A stretch of DNA of 64,000 nucleotides from Pisolithus tinctorius (GCA_024663395.1 JANFAH010000119.1:32517-96516); one strand, 5' to 3'. Shown: positions 36,538 through 49,836, counted from the stretch's first letter. The notes: generated from the letters alone by a model not told the origin. Numbers and translations: made by a program.

Positions 36538-38521
36538 GCTGTGGTCCTTTGTTTCACTGGGTTGTGATACACTGACTTGACGTCTGCTGCTTCAGCCTTC
36601 TTTCCACATTTGGTATATAAGAATCTAGGTGAAGACATTTGGCGGTACTGTGAGTTCCGAGATATGTGGTCGAGTCTCTGATAGCGCGCTTTGCGGTCTA
36701 CTGTCCGTCCTAAGTAGGCGCTTGTGTAGTATGGGCTTCCGCTCGACTGGTCGATAGCATCACCCCTCGTTCAGGTAAGCCCTTTTCATGTAGATGATCT
36801 AGCCAGTCATCCACACCAAACGTGTTTCCCTCGGATGTTTGCTCAACAACGCGGGTATTATCTGCATAATGCCACGGCCTCAACATGTCCTCGGGCTTGC
36901 TCGACGTGCTGCGTGCGCAGCTGCTTGGTTCCCCCCTTTATGACTAAGTTATTTCGTACGATCTCTCGGCATACTCACGTCCTTTTGTAACATGTGTGGC
37001 AATCGGGCGAGCGTCGCCGCTCCATTCCAGTGGTGTGTTAGAGGTTTCAGGTACGTTGGAATTTGTGCACCCACTGTGTTAACCCTCTTAAGTTGCCTAT
37101 AACGTTTATTACCGGTCGCACTTTAGCGTGACCCGCTGTCTTTCGTTGTCGACCAATCTCTGCCTATGTTCAAGTGTTGCGCGGCTCGCAGTACCTTCGC
37201 TGATCTCTGGGTGTCTCCTACGGCTCTCCTGGCGCATCTGCATTCATATTTGCAGCTGTGCTAATTTCTCAACGCTGCCAGGTTGGCTACTGTCGGGCAT
37301 CTTGTACAGATTGCAGACTTCATTGTCTCCACCATCATTGGAGGTAGGTAGCGTTGTCCATGTTCGTGTTTCCGATCTAACCGGTCGCACAACTGAAGTG
37401 GAATAATGAAAATGAAATGAAATGTGCTGCAGCTCGTTGAACATATGAAGAAAGAGCAGATGCTTGTCAAGGTCCATGAAACTCTCTTCTTTTTTCCCTT
37501 CATCCCATCTTAAAAGTGGGTAGGTCAAGGATTTGACTAACGATATAATCTTGCTGAGTGTCTACTACATTCATCACGGTCGGAGGATTTGTTGGTGTTT
37601 ACCCATGCCAAGGTTTGATGCCCGATGTGCGATGATCCGAGAATGGTATGCGATGGTCAATCTAGGGGACTTTCCAAGAGAAATAGGGTTGAAGAAAGGT
37701 CATCACTTTGTGACCCTAGAGGGGAAGACGACTGGATTTGGATTTACTGAGGCATATGCACCGGAGACAATTCTCCGACTGCTCATGCATGAGAGATATG
37801 GACCTTTCGTGCTCTTACTTACCAGCTAATTGCGTCACCTCAGCTTGCTGGTGATAGGAGATTCTATGCTACTAGTTTGATGTTCTTACGGTAGTAGACC
37901 GGTAAAATGCCTCACTGAGTCTGCTTACATAACAAACATTGAGAAGTGTGCAGGTGGCGATATTGTGAGAAGGTCCAGAAAAAGAAATGCCACCAGCAGG
38001 CTGGGGGGCGAGCGTTCGAGTGGGCCCCTGCAGGGGCATCGCGAGGTCGCGGTTTGGGCGGGATGGTTTTGGGGTGCCAAGAACTTCTGTTCACGTCCTA
38101 CCTGTATTTACCTACCCTCTTAGCTAGCGAGAAGCAGCAGAGAGCGGCTTGTAAATTGTCACGTGGCTTTGCACCAGGAAATTTTGCCAGCGGAAGTGAC
38201 GGCCCGGAGAAAATTTCCGCAAGCAATATGCCTATTGTTTTCACGCATAATTACATGGTCTATATATAGTGGCTTGCAGTAGGATCGAAACGGGTGCCAA
38301 CGAATGGGTAAGGAGTTGTGTGCAGCTCGCACGTCGCCCGACCTTCGCTTTCTCCCACGCGCGCCCACCGCTTATCATTAGCCAGCTGACAGCTACCTGC
38401 AAATTTCTCGGAATAAACTAAAATAGATTTCCAGCGGCACCCTACATCTGAGGCCCCACAAGGATTGGCAATGGATGCAAAATATTTGTGCCACAAGGCG
38501 GGCATGAGCAGCGGTTGAAAA

Positions 38522-38746
38522 GCTTCTCCGCCCAGAATTACTGAGGACTTTATTCCTAGATTCCAACATCGCATCATGGCGAAGTACAGTAACTCACGGG
38601 AAGACATGAAAACAAATCCGATCATGCGACTATGGCAAAGTGATCCTCGGGGACACATAACTACACGACAATAAGAGGTTTCTGTGTCATAAGATAGTCA
38701 CCAAGTTTTGCATTGGCAACAGATGGAAAGGCTTCTCCGCCCAGAA
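38522..38746. repeat. Degenerate direct repeat (16-base exact core)
   Basis: gcttctccgcccagaa occurs exactly at 38522-38537 and 38731-38746. Both copies are preceded by an attggcaa..gatg-like stretch and followed by a similar aggact...att stretch. The second copy looks like the first with an internal deletion of about 50 bases. No target-site duplication was identified. Confidence 0.6.
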
Positions 38747-39722
38747 GAAGTGTTAGGACTCCACTTCCACACATGCTACTCGGAAATTCAAAAGCGGTGC
38801 AGTGGCGGTGCATTCCGCATTTGGTAGGTACATAGTGTCACTTGCGCTCCAGTCGAGAATCGGTTTCGAGTGCGACAAGCATACCCCGACACTGGTCGAA
38901 ACATCGGCGCCTTTGAATATTGCAAACGTGGCATAGGACGTTACTCGCTTGGGGTGCTATATATCTCCATGGTTACAGCAAGGAGTATTCTCATCACGAT
39001 ACCGTATCGAATAACGAGAAATGTGCCACTGACGCTTGTACCTTTCATCCGTTGACGAATGTTTGCTTTGAACGTGGTTGTTAGATGCATTCTGACGCTT
39101 ATGGGATACTCAAAGAACGAGGAGGCTGCTTTTGGTGTCATCTCGCTTTCATCTCCCTCATGGCATCTCTAACGCGAAAGCACGTTTGCTCTACGCGGGA
39201 ACTACGACACGTCGCGTCTGGAGACTGCGAGCATGGGCTTTCCATCATACGTTTTGGAAATGTCCTTCAGCTCATTGGAGAACCAAGGTTTTTTCCACGT
39301 CCTTCCCGAAGTTGTTGACGATACTTTTAAATTCTAATAATAAGTTCGGAAGACCACAGCCTTCTAGGAACAATGTCAAAGGGCAGTCTTCCTCGTAGCA
39401 CTCAGTGCTACCGTCCACGTAGCCGCGGTGTTGAATTTGCACAATCCACCGGTATTAGCAGGCTCATTAATTACCCCGAATACGTGGTAGCGTACTGCTG
39501 ATTTCTAGTCAACGGACGACCGGTTCACCCTCAATTGCAGCGGAATTTCCTTTGGGGCCTAAATTCAGGAGGTTCCTGCTTGTGGTCTTCTCCGACAGGG
39601 TTTCCCCTGCCCGGCTTGATCCTGATTCTCTGGCATTAGATATTATGCGACGCGGCGGTAAGCACGCCGTTCTGGTTGGCGGTGCGGAGGATGGGGGGCC
39701 GATTTCCTGCTATCAGCTGACT

Positions 39723-39730
39723 ATATAAAA
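39723..39730 (+). promoter_or_regulatory. TATA box of the laccase gene
   Basis: TATATAAA 60 bases upstream of the laccase ATG, the usual distance for a short leader. It is the clearest core promoter element in the window and fits an inducible secreted enzyme. Confidence 0.65.
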
Positions 39731-39789
39731 TCAGCTTCCCCCTACCCGGCTTGAGTATCCAGGGTACCCCGCTGTCGCGCAAACCTCAG

Positions 39790-41928
39790 ATGCCCGGATA
39801 CTTTGCATTCGTATTTGCTATCCTATTAGGTGTGCGTGCTGCTTCCACTGAGGCGAAGGAGCTCGCTCGCATATATCCACGGTCAAGCAATGTTTTGGGT
39901 CCATCTTCCCAGCTTTTGCTTACGAACGGAGTCGTCTCCCCAGATGGGTTCGCGAGGTCGTAAGTTCGATGTTCATTTTTGTAACTCGTCTGCTGAGTTG
40001 ATTTTGACACTTGTGCGGCCAGCGCCGTTCTTGCTGGCGGATCTTTCCCTGCACCCTTAATCCAAGCTCAGAAGGTGCATTTTCACCCAGCGCCCGAACC
40101 ATGCGCGGCTGACCAGACACTAGGGTGATGACTTCACCATCAACGTGGTTAACCAACTCGTGGATGAATCCATGCCGATAGATACCAGTGTTGTAAGTGC
40201 TCTACAACCTCTGCATCTCATGGGTTTTGTATGACCATGTCGTAGCACTGGCATGGTATTTCCCAACTCGAAACGAATTGGGCGGACGGGACGTCTTATA
40301 TTACGCAATGTCCGATTCCTGCAAACCGGTCCTTCGTGTATCAGTTTAATGCCGGCAGTCAAACGGGTACATACTGGTATCATTCACACTATTCCACTCA
40401 GTACTGCGATGGCTTGAGGGGCCCTCTTGTCATCTACGATCCAGATGATCCTCTCGGAGACATGTATGATGTGGATGATGGTTAGTACGCCAGTTTCATT
40501 CGAGAACTGAAAAGCTGAATCTAAATATGACGTTGAAAAAGAGACGACTGTCATCACTCTGGCTGACTGGTACGTCAGTCATACTGACCAGACATGGCTT
40601 CCCTAACCTCTTTCAAGGTACCATAATTCTTCGATCGAGCTTGGCGCAATCTCCACGCAGGTTTTTCCGGACTCCACAGTCATTAATGGACTAGGTCGAT
40701 ACTCTGGTGGTCCCTCCTCCCCTTTAGCCGTTATTAACGTTGAAGAGGGAAAGCGGTATCGGTTTCGGATCGTCGGGCTGTCTTGTGCTTCTTGGTTCAA
40801 CTTTACTATTGATGGTCATAATATGACTATCATTGAAGCAGATGGAATCGAGACAGAACCGATGGTCGTTGACTCCTTACCTGTTTTTCCCGGCCAGCGT
40901 TATTCTGTTGTGGTAACTGCCAACCAAGCGGTTGGCAATTACTGGATTCGTGCTTCAGCGGACTTGCTTAATAGGACTTTCGAAGGCGGGCTCAATTCAG
41001 CAATTCTGAGGTACGAAGGCGCAGCTGATGAAGATCCGACTACGGAAGAAGGACCTTATGATCTCGACTTTAATCAAAGCATCCTCACTACTCTGGACAG
41101 TGCTGGTGTGCCTGGTACACCTGAAGTAGGGAAGGCGGATGTCAATATCAACCTTATTCCCGGCCATATTGGCGCACTCTTCAACATAAATAATGTATCC
41201 TTTGTGGATCCAACCGTTCCGGTCCTTCTGCAAATCCTCAGCGGGGCGACACACGCGTCACAGTTGTTACCTGCTGGCAGCATATACGAGCTACCTCACA
41301 ACAAGGTCATTGAGTTGAGTTTTCCGGCTACGGATAACTTGACCAATGGCGCAGTCGGTGGTCCGGTAAGTATGTCCGAGCCCGAGGAACGTCCACCTGA
41401 CACGCCCCTTAATAGCATCCCATGCACTTGCACGGTGTGCGTATCTCTGCTTAGTGTCATGTGCAAAGAATCTAACCTATCGTAGCATAGGTTTTGGGTT
41501 ATCAGATCGGCAGGCAACAGCTCCTACAATTTTGACCACCCAGTAATGCGGGATACGGTGTCGATGGGCGCGCAAGGTGACAACGTGACCATTCGTTTCG
41601 TCACAGATAATCCAGGTCCATGGTTCTTCCACTGGTGAGCACGCGTCGTCATTTTATCCTCGCACGCCTAACCATATGTCATAGCCATATCGATTGGCAT
41701 TTGCATCAGTAAGAGAAATATCTCGGTTGTATCGCGTCGTATTGACTGTTTTCTAGCGGTTTTGCGGTGGTAATGGCAGAAAGCCTTTCAGAGGCCGCTA
41801 TCGAGCAGGGCAACGCTGTACCGCGTGAGTCGCGTGTTGCTGATCTGATCCTCAGCGTTGCAAATTTTTCTCATGCATCTCTTAGAGGATTGGAAGTCTT
41901 TATGCCCAGCCAATCTGACCTCGGGTAG
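39790..41928 (+). CDS. Laccase (multicopper oxidase, secreted)
   Basis: Oxidises phenols with reduction of O2 to water. Signal peptide [19 protein letters not shown]. The copper motifs are present in order. L1 is [15 protein letters not shown], with an intron just before it. L2 is [18 protein letters not shown], with Tyr where Leu is common. L3 is [17 protein letters not shown], spread over three exons. L4 is GPWFFHCHIDWHL...GFAVV, with the HCH split by an intron. The residue ten after the L4 Cys is Phe, the non-ligating axial position of the T1 copper associated with high redox potential. Many N-glycosylation sites are visible (NRS, NSS, NFT, NMT, NRT, NVS). The tail reads [14 protein letters not shown] and stop. 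About nine introns, about 520 residues. All joins keep frame and the gene looks functional. Confidence 0.95.
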
Positions 41929-42262
41929 CTAGTCCTCGTTGAGGGTTCAGTTAACTTATACCTATTTCCCTTGTGCCACATGATTCTTTTACAGCGTGGT
42001 TTAAAGCTAGATAATGCAAATACATGGTAATCCTCGCATGTAAATGGACAGTGAATCCGTTCGTGGCTTAAATACGGATACTGCAGAGTACCAGGAATGG
42101 GAATCATATCAATAGATGCGATGGTATGGCATACTTTCCCTCGCAACGGGAGTGTTTAAAGGCGAATTGATGCATGTAGTGCAACAGTCGTGAACAGGGC
42201 AGAACAATGAAAGCAACAGGAAAACTATTAGTAACAATAATCATAACTATGCCAATAAATGT
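41929..42262. other. Short intergenic region between convergent laccase and SCC3 genes
   Basis: About 330 bases, A/T-rich, taken to be the two 3' UTRs. Nothing else seen. Confidence 0.5.
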
Positions 42263-45200
42263 CTATAGCCGTGCGCGCTTTCTCCTGATAATGAATTCGT
42301 TCATCGTATTCTGGGCTTGGGATGTCTCTTCTTCAACACCTACGTCCTCTATACTTTGGCGTTCCCCAGCTGTTTCCGACTCTTCGACCTCCATTTCCTC
42401 TGAACGCCGTCGCTTTCGTGTCCACTCATTCCCATTAGTCGGGATTGCTACCTCCATCGTAGTCCGTGAGTTGATAGGGGTTTTTACAGGAGACTCCGTT
42501 TCACGGTTCCCTGGCTGGGATTTACCTCTGGGTGTGGCCTGTGTTTCATCTTCCTGTGACACGGACGGAGGTACCTCGTGTTCAGACTGTTCTGTTGGAG
42601 AGGGCGAACGGCGAACCGGCCTTCGCCGTGGACGGGGCCGACTGGATGGAGCAGCATCTTCCACAGGTTCCGGTTCGAACCGCGGTTCAAGCTGTGGTTC
42701 AGGCTCACTCTCTTCCGAGTCCGTGACGCCAGTTGCGCCTTTCGCTTTCCGTCCTTTCCCGCCTGTGCGTGCATCATATTAGCTGTGAAGTGCAAATGAG
42801 AAACTTGGTCCTACCTTTCCCCTTTGTCAGAATCGAATTCAGCCTCTTTTCGTACATTCTTTGGGGCTCCCATAGCTTGGACGCTGGCGGAATCTCAATT
42901 TTGCACTGTGCAAAAGACTGGTCCATGTGCGCTTTGCTGCCAAGTTAAGTCAGTGATACGGAAAAGGTATATATGTTCTGCAATCTTACATCGATAATGC
43001 GTCTCTGCTCTCCACAGACTTCAACAAGGCCACCAGAACTTTGAAGAACAACAAGGCGTTGCCCTTTTGCTTCTTATTCTTATCTGCGTCCAAGGTTGAG
43101 ATGCGCTTGATAATCCACGTCAGTAACGTCGTGTGCATCTTCACGATACATTGGCTGTCGAGTTTACGGACTACGGCGAGTTGAGCACCACGAATCATGA
43201 ACGTTGATGCTAGCTGCTTCGCCAAACCGACAGAGCAATCTTCATTGCGCACGACGGAGTCGAGTAAGAGGCCAAATGACTTGGAATTACCGCATCGTTG
43301 AGCATCGAGAATAGCAAATGTCGCAACAGCAGACAACACACCTCTTTGAGAGCCCGGGTAACAACATCAACGACAACTTCACCGTTGTCATTGTACATGC
43401 CTTCGTCTCGAAGAACGTCCACGATAACCTTCGTACAAAGGTCGAAGACAGGTCCTAAACGACCATAATGTGCCAGAAGTACCGCGCCATGCCTGACATG
43501 CACAGCACCCGCACGGATAGCTCGGAGAAACGGCGAGATAGTCGCTACAAATTGATATTCCTGCTCAAGCGGCGCCTTCGAAGCAGGTTGACCTAATGCA
43601 AGATCCGTCAGCGTCTTCCGTGAGGGTACCGGTTTAAAGACCCACTCCGTTCTGGTGTTTTCGACCGAGTCTTTCTGCGGTCCTTGCTCTTTACATTCTT
43701 TACGGGGCGTACATCCTCCTGGTCGTCAGAGCTATCATCCTTCTCCGTTAGTTCCTCGGCTGGCCTTTCGTCTTCAAGTAGTTCTGCATATTGTTCGATT
43801 GTAGCCTGGATGAACCCCGCGCAGCGATATTGCACCTCATCATCGAGCTGAAGGGCAAGTACCTCCGTTGGAGGCCGTTGCCCATCCTCTGCGGCGGCCA
43901 GTGTAGGGCAGAACAGAATATACAGATTCATAAGGTTTTGAAACGCCTATGTATGAGTTAGGTTGGTTGAAGAAAATGGGTATGAAATAGCTGAAACACT
44001 CACAGCTCGCTTAACACCTTCCGCAGTGTTAGATTGTGTCCCGATGGCATATTCGATAAGTCTCTCCAATAATAAATCCCGCTGCACGCGCAGCGTTTCA
44101 CGTAATCTTTTGTTGTCTGCCGCCTCATCCCTGGCATCTAGTAGGCCTCGTGCCTTCCACATAATGTGCAGTCCAAGTAGATGGAGACCTTGCTCGATCA
44201 TCTGTCGTCGATCAGACACAAAGTTAGTGCCAAAGCGGAATTCAAGCTCACCCGTTCCTCTTCTTTGTACCCCAAGCGGCCACGCTCTACCAACGCAGAG
44301 ACGATATCCCATGCGCTACTCTGCTTACCACCCTCATCCTCTTCCATCCATGAGGAAAGGTCACGCGAGCCAGCCAATACACACATCCGTGTACAAACGG
44401 CCGCAAGCGCTATTACTTCGTCCTCATTGAACGATGCAACTTCGATCTCCTCACGGCCAGCAACCGCATCTCGAAGCTGGGATGCTAAGTCGTCCTCTAA
44501 TTCCAGAATCTTGGTGTTATTTGTGTTTGCCAAGGACGTTGCGCTGAGTAGATGGCGGATCGTGGAAACAGCCCTGGTGAGGACGGTCTGGGAGGAGTGT
44601 GACAGAAACTGCTTGATGACGTCGTCCCACAGTGCAGCATATGCCTGTCATCAAACGATATTGCATTAGCGTGAGAGGGAAGAACTATGTAGTACCTACA
44701 TTGATCATTCGCATTTCCAGGTACAAGTCGAGATTCATTAATGGGGGTATCGACAAAACGTCGGATATACGCTTCTCATCGGTTTGATATTTGATGAAGA
44801 GTCGAGGAAGTCCTTTCATCAGAGCGCGAGTCACATCGGACGTCACGGCCTCTTCCTCACCCTGGAATGCCACGCGGCTGAGCTCACGACTTTTCATGAC
44901 GCATAAGAAAACTGCACAAACCTTCTTCCCACTCGCCGCCACCGCCTTTGCACGACGCAGAGATGCCACAAGTACTTCCAATAACACACTTTCCTCTACC
45001 TCTTCTAGCCGCCATGATGGGTCCACCGTATTTCTTGCACTTTCGACGAGTGAGTCAGGGCCATCGATATCGTCGTCCTTTCCCCCTGCCGAATGATCAA
45101 GTAGCAGGACTTCCAAAATTTCTTCCCAGTCGCCGACAGCGTCCACTTCGCCCCAAAGTGCTTCCACGGCAAGCGCTATCCGGCTTCTCGGATCTGCTCC

Positions 45201-47166
45201 AGTCATATAGGGCGGGTGCACGCGCTGCCTTGTAACGACCCCACTCTCACCAGACAAAACACTTTCCTCTTCCATGCTCTCCGACGTGCGATCCAGAGCC
45301 TTCCCCCATTTCACCAGTAACATCGCAAGGACCTTCACACCGACTCTTGCCTTGGCTTTATCGCTGGCTTTACTCTTGCCTTTGCTTGTTGTTGCGGCCA
45401 TCCGTTCTTCCACAAGTTCTGCCCATACGCCCGCTACGAACACCGCGATAGCACGCCGCACACGCGCTTCTGTGTCAAACACGAGTAGACATACTCGTTC
45501 TCGTTCCTCATCCTCGAGAAGTCCGTGCCCGTCAATCGCACTTAGTACACTGATTACGGCCGTGCGCACACCAAGCTCGGTATCGCCTCCTGCTATCTCG
45601 AGCAGACGAGGCTTGAAGCGTTCCGTAAAGTGAGTGAGCGAGCTAACATACTCCGACTGAGCATAGACGGCATTGAGAGCACGCGCGGCCTCCATACGAA
45701 CGGGAGTGCTTAAGTCGGAAAGGACCCAGCCGACGTACCGAAGATATGATGTATCAAGGAAATGTGCTGGGTAGTAGGTGAACCAAGCACCTAATGCTTT
45801 CACACACTCGGCACGAATATTCGGATCGAGGTCGCGGTATCTGTGGACAAACACGCTATCTTGAAATCAGTACACCGACATACAATAGACGCCAGATGAG
45901 CTAGAAGACTGACATACCCATCGACAATTTCCTTAAGGTACTCTGCGAGGGCGGCACGGCGTTTCCGCACCGCCGCAACTTTATCTTCCAAATCCTTCTC
46001 ACGAACTCCACTAGCTTTGTTGCTTGCCTTGCGTTTGCGCTCACCTTCCCGCTGCCTCCCGAGAATCTCTGCTTCTTTCTCGACAGCGGCTGCAACTTGA
46101 GAGAGGGCAGTCTCTAATTCGAGCGCCACGACGGTTGCAGTGTGCCGGAAAGAACGGATTTGGGACGAAGACATGGCAACTACCCATGTTTGGAGAGTCG
46201 TCATGAGGTCAGAAGTGTAAAGAGTGCCCAGTTCCGCCGCCGCCAAGACGATCCGCTCTATCAGCTCTGAAAGCGACGCACGAAAGCGCTTGAAGGCAGG
46301 AAGTTTCGACGTTAGCGGGTATGTAGGAGAGTTTTCCTGGAAATTTTTGTGAGACAGTTCAGTATAATGTGCACCCGAAGTTCCTACTTGTTTAAGACCT
46401 TCGGTGAATGTGTCAAGTGTGTCGACTACACCGTCATAGTCAACAACTTGATCAGCATCGACCGAATCGTTACACCCGCATGCACGTAAAATACAGTTTA
46501 TCAGCTGTGCTTGTGCTGGCCCTGAATCTCTCGACAGCGCATCAAGGAAATCCTCTGCGGTAGACTGCAATGCCGCGGAGGGGTTAAGGATGACATCTGA
46601 GATTGGATGCTCGAGCGTCAGCTCTTCGTTTTCCCCCAAAGTAACCATATTGCGCACTAAATAAGGGGTTATCCGTTGATATGTTAGCTTCGGTTGTTAA
46701 TTTTGCGATATCGAAGTCGCCATTGGCGGCCTTGGGCTTGTGGGCTTTTAGTCGAGGTCCTTTCTTGACCTTTGTGGCCCTTGTTCCAACCGATTTGGTT
46801 GTTTTGGGCTTCTTTGGAGGCGGTGGGCCTCTTGCTTTGACATTACCTTTGCGTGTGGCGGCTGGAAGTTTCTGCTTGGTCACCGGTGCACTGAACTCCG
46901 GTTCATCGTCACTCTCGTCTCCTGCGACAGAATCCCCCTCGTCTTCATCTTGTATCTGCTCGGCATCATCCAACTCCGAGAGGTCCGTTAATTCGTTCTC
47001 TATGTCTGCCCTCTTCCGTTTGCTGGGAGACTGGCTGGCTGTAACATATAGAGGTCAGCTCGGCAGTTGACTGATGCGATTGAGACGTACTTGATACGAA
47101 GTGTTTCACCTGCTTTCTATCGCGCTGAGAGCGACGGGGTGCTGTGGAATCCTGCAAGTCTGCCAT
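42263..47166 (-). CDS. SCC3: Cohesin subunit SCC3/STAG (stromalin)
   Basis: HEAT-repeat subunit that binds SCC1 and DNA in the cohesin ring. The start at 47166 reads MADLQDSTAPRRSQRDRKQV. The N-terminal region is acidic then basic (LDDAEQIQDEDEGDSV, PPPPKKPKTTKSVG), followed by the STAG domain around 46657-45860 (EELTLEHPISDVILNPSAAL, then AFKRFRASLSELIERIVLAA). The stromalin conservative domain starts at about 45850: GVFVHRYRDLDPNIRAECVK, ALGAWFTYYPAHFLDTSYLR, YVGWVLSDLSTPVRMEAARA. Helical repeats continue through exons at 45854-44685, 44533-44198, 44312-43947, 43931-43608 and 43503-42986. The last exon (from about 42800) is a charged disordered tail ending NEFIIRRKRARL. Roughly 1400 residues. 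Divergent from threonine synthase with 290 bases between starts. Confidence 0.93.
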
Positions 47167-47456
47167 GACCAGTGGCCAAGGAGTAATACAGGAGGGGAGT
47201 GAACGCGACGTCGCGCCTTGTCACACTATTTGTCACGGTTTTCGAAGCGCGTCAAATATAATTTCGTGCAAAACCTGCCACATACGGTCGGAATCTTAGA
47301 CGGATATTTTCACTGCCACTTCTCGGCAGTAGGTTGCCGAAAACGGATTACAGATCATCAACGAGGAGTGGCAGCCAGACTTCATACCGGGTCCATCACC
47401 ACCGCCATCGCCTGTGGTAGCAACGAGGATCTGTAGCTGAGGGCACTACCAGCACG

Positions 47457-49235
47457 ATGAAGTACTTTTCTACTCGAGGAGGTGACGAGGAGCTTTCTTT
47501 TGAAGAGGTTACTGCCACTTCCAATTATCTATCTATCTCCAACTCACTGTTCGGCAGGTCGTCCTCGCCGGCCTCGCGCCAGACGGCGGCTTGTACATCC
47601 CCGCAGAAATCCCCAAGCTCCCAGAAAACTGGGAGAACGATTGGTCCAAGCTGTCCTACCAGGACCTCGCCGTCGCCATCCTTTCCCTCTTCATTTCCCC
47701 TTCGGAGATCTCCCGCGAGGAAATCACCCAGCTCGTATACAGCACCTATGCATACCCTCAGAAATTTAGGGATCCCCTCATCACTCCGCTAGTATCTCTG
47801 TCAGAAAAACTCTACATACTTGAACTCTTCCATGGCCCAACCTACGCCTTCAAAGACCTTGCCCTACAGCTGGTCGGAAATCTCTTCGAGTTCTTCCTCC
47901 GCAGGCGGAACATGCGCAAAGCTCCAAGAGAACGTGCAGAACGGCTCACAGTTCTTGGTGCAACGAGCGGAGACACAGGAAGTGCGGCAATATATGGCCT
48001 TCGTAACAAGGCTAACATATCCATCTTCATTCTCTTCCCTCGTGGTCGAGTGTCCGAAATTCAGGAGGCACAGATGACGACTGTTATGGATGAAAATGTC
48101 CACAATGTCAGGGTTGCAGGTACATTTGACGATTGTCAGGTCAGGTTACTTGACGTTTCCCATGCAGACGCTTACGTTCTCCCAACCAAACAGGATATTG
48201 TGAAAACGCTCTTCTCAGACAAGGAGTTCAACGAACGACACTCTCTCGCAGCCGTCAACTCTATCAACTGGGCCCGCATCCTCGTCCAGATTGTCTACTA
48301 CTTCTCTGCCTACTTCCAACTGAAGAACTCCCTCGCTAGTACTGGGACAACGATAAATCCGGACGTTCAGTTTGTAGTCCCCACTGGCAACTTTGGTGAC
48401 GTTCTCGCGGGGTACTACGCGAAACGCATGATGTTGCCCATGCGCAAACTCGGCATCGCAACCAATGCAAATGACATCCTTACTCGGTTCTGGGAAACAG
48501 GGAGGTACGCAAAGATAGACCCCTCAACGGGTTTAGGAGTCAAGGAGACTCTAAGCCCTGCGATGGATATTACTGTATCAAGCAATTTTGAGCGACTATT
48601 GTGGTACCTGGCATACCAGACATCGTCACCTGGCGACCCTACAAGGCGCGTAACGGCATGTAAGACAGTATCCAGGTGGATGGAAGCAGTGAAAAAGGAG
48701 GGCCAAATGGTGGTACCTGATGAAGTGCTCCAAGCAGCAAGAGAGGACTTCGTTGCCAAAAAAGCAGATGACGAGCAGGTAGGGGTTTTTTTCCTATCGC
48801 GGGCTACTCTACACACTTATGATGATGACTTCGTTTTGTTAGATAACAAATGCTATTGTGAAATACTACAAAGGATCTCCCACTTACATTCCGGATCCGC
48901 ACACAGCTGTCGGCCTTCACGTGGCAGATTCATTTGCAAGGACAGAAAAGTGGGCATGTTCATGCATGTATGCCCAACTCCTCCCTGACTTTTTTCTTAG
49001 TAGCGTGGAGCCAGTCGTCCAGGTCGTCCTGGCGACCGCCCACCCAGCCAAATTCTCCGCAGCCGTGAACCAAGCCTTAGGAACGGCGGACGGATTCGAT
49101 TTCGATCGCGATGTACTTCCAGATGATTTCCGCGACTTCTTGGCGCGGGAGCGCCGCGTCATAGACGTGGACCGCCCAGATGCGGAGCTCCTTCAGATTA
49201 CCATTGAAAAAGTTGCCCAGGAAAAGGGTTATTGA
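47457..49235 (+). CDS. THR4: Threonine synthase
   Basis: PLP enzyme converting O-phosphohomoserine to threonine, the last step of the pathway. Exon 1 reads MKYFSTRGGDEELSFEE, then a short intron to about 47558, then VVLAGLAPDGGLYIPAEIP. The PLP lysine lies in FHGPTYAFKDLALQLVG, and LGATSGDTGSAAIYGLRN is the phosphate-binding stretch. The 54-nt piece 48140-48193 is a stop-free intron; splicing gives GTFDDCQDIVKTLFSDKEF as in other fungal enzymes. FVVPTGNFGDVLAGYYAKRM follows. Later exons read ITNAIVKYYKGSPTYIPDPH and SVEPVVQVVLATAHPAKFSA, ending KVAQEKGY. About 530 residues. No lesions. Confidence 0.95.
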
Positions 49236-49836
49236 TCGAGTGTGTACGGTGTCCAACGAAAACTAGAGCATTCTGTGTAGGAAATCAAACGATTAGGGTA
49301 GACTCAACGCGCTGCAAAAGGTTTTACGTCGCGAGATCATTGGAAAACGTCCTGCAGGAGTCAAGAAGCGGTTATGAAGCATCGCTTCAATTTCCTGTTG
49401 CCATGCTCGATGACCGTGAGCCCGAAAGGAACTGGAGGTAAAGATTCCGCTCATTACACTGCCATTAACCGCTGAATACCACCATGGCATACTAGACTAA
49501 GCTGAGTGAACACGACACCCCTGCGCCGCATTACCGTGAAAGACACAGCAAAGAAAACTACGGTCACCACTTCTTTACACCAATGTGGTATGCAACCTCT
49601 TTGTTTGTTCACCTGTCTGAGTATGTGGGCGAAACGTCGATAGAAAGAATGGCATCTGGATGCTTGGTAAATACAAGTGCCATTGAATTTAGCACTTGAG
49701 ACAAAATCAGTGCACAAAGGTTGGAAAAAATTCGAGTCTGAAAAAAACAAACTCAATTCGGAGCGAGGTAAATCAAGCATGGAAACAACACCTATTTCGG
49801 GGACGATGATATGTGCGTGACGGTGGTTAGTGAGTG
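49236..49836. other. Intergenic region
   Basis: About 600 bases downstream of threonine synthase. The frame at 49454-49780 (minus) has no motif support. Nothing else seen. Confidence 0.45.

Larger units (their letters stand above)
36538..39789. other. 3.2 kb gene desert between TGS1 and laccase
   Basis: No gene recognised in more than 3 kb. Short frames (37244-37528 minus, 37533-37829 plus, 38260-38658 minus) lack family resemblance and ATG/splice support. A degenerate direct repeat lies at 38460-38560 and 38710-38790. The last 70 bases hold the laccase promoter. The stretch may include decayed transposable-element sequence. Confidence 0.45.

Noticed and set aside
42484..42799. Several open frames antisense to the SCC3 tail
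   Set aside because: Shadows of a low-complexity, charged coding exon; the minus-strand frame continues the cohesin protein.
44791..45633. Long plus-strand frames inside 44.8-45.6 kb
   Set aside because: Antisense shadows of SCC3 exons; composition is Ser/Thr/Pro-rich as expected for the reverse of Glu/Arg-rich helices.
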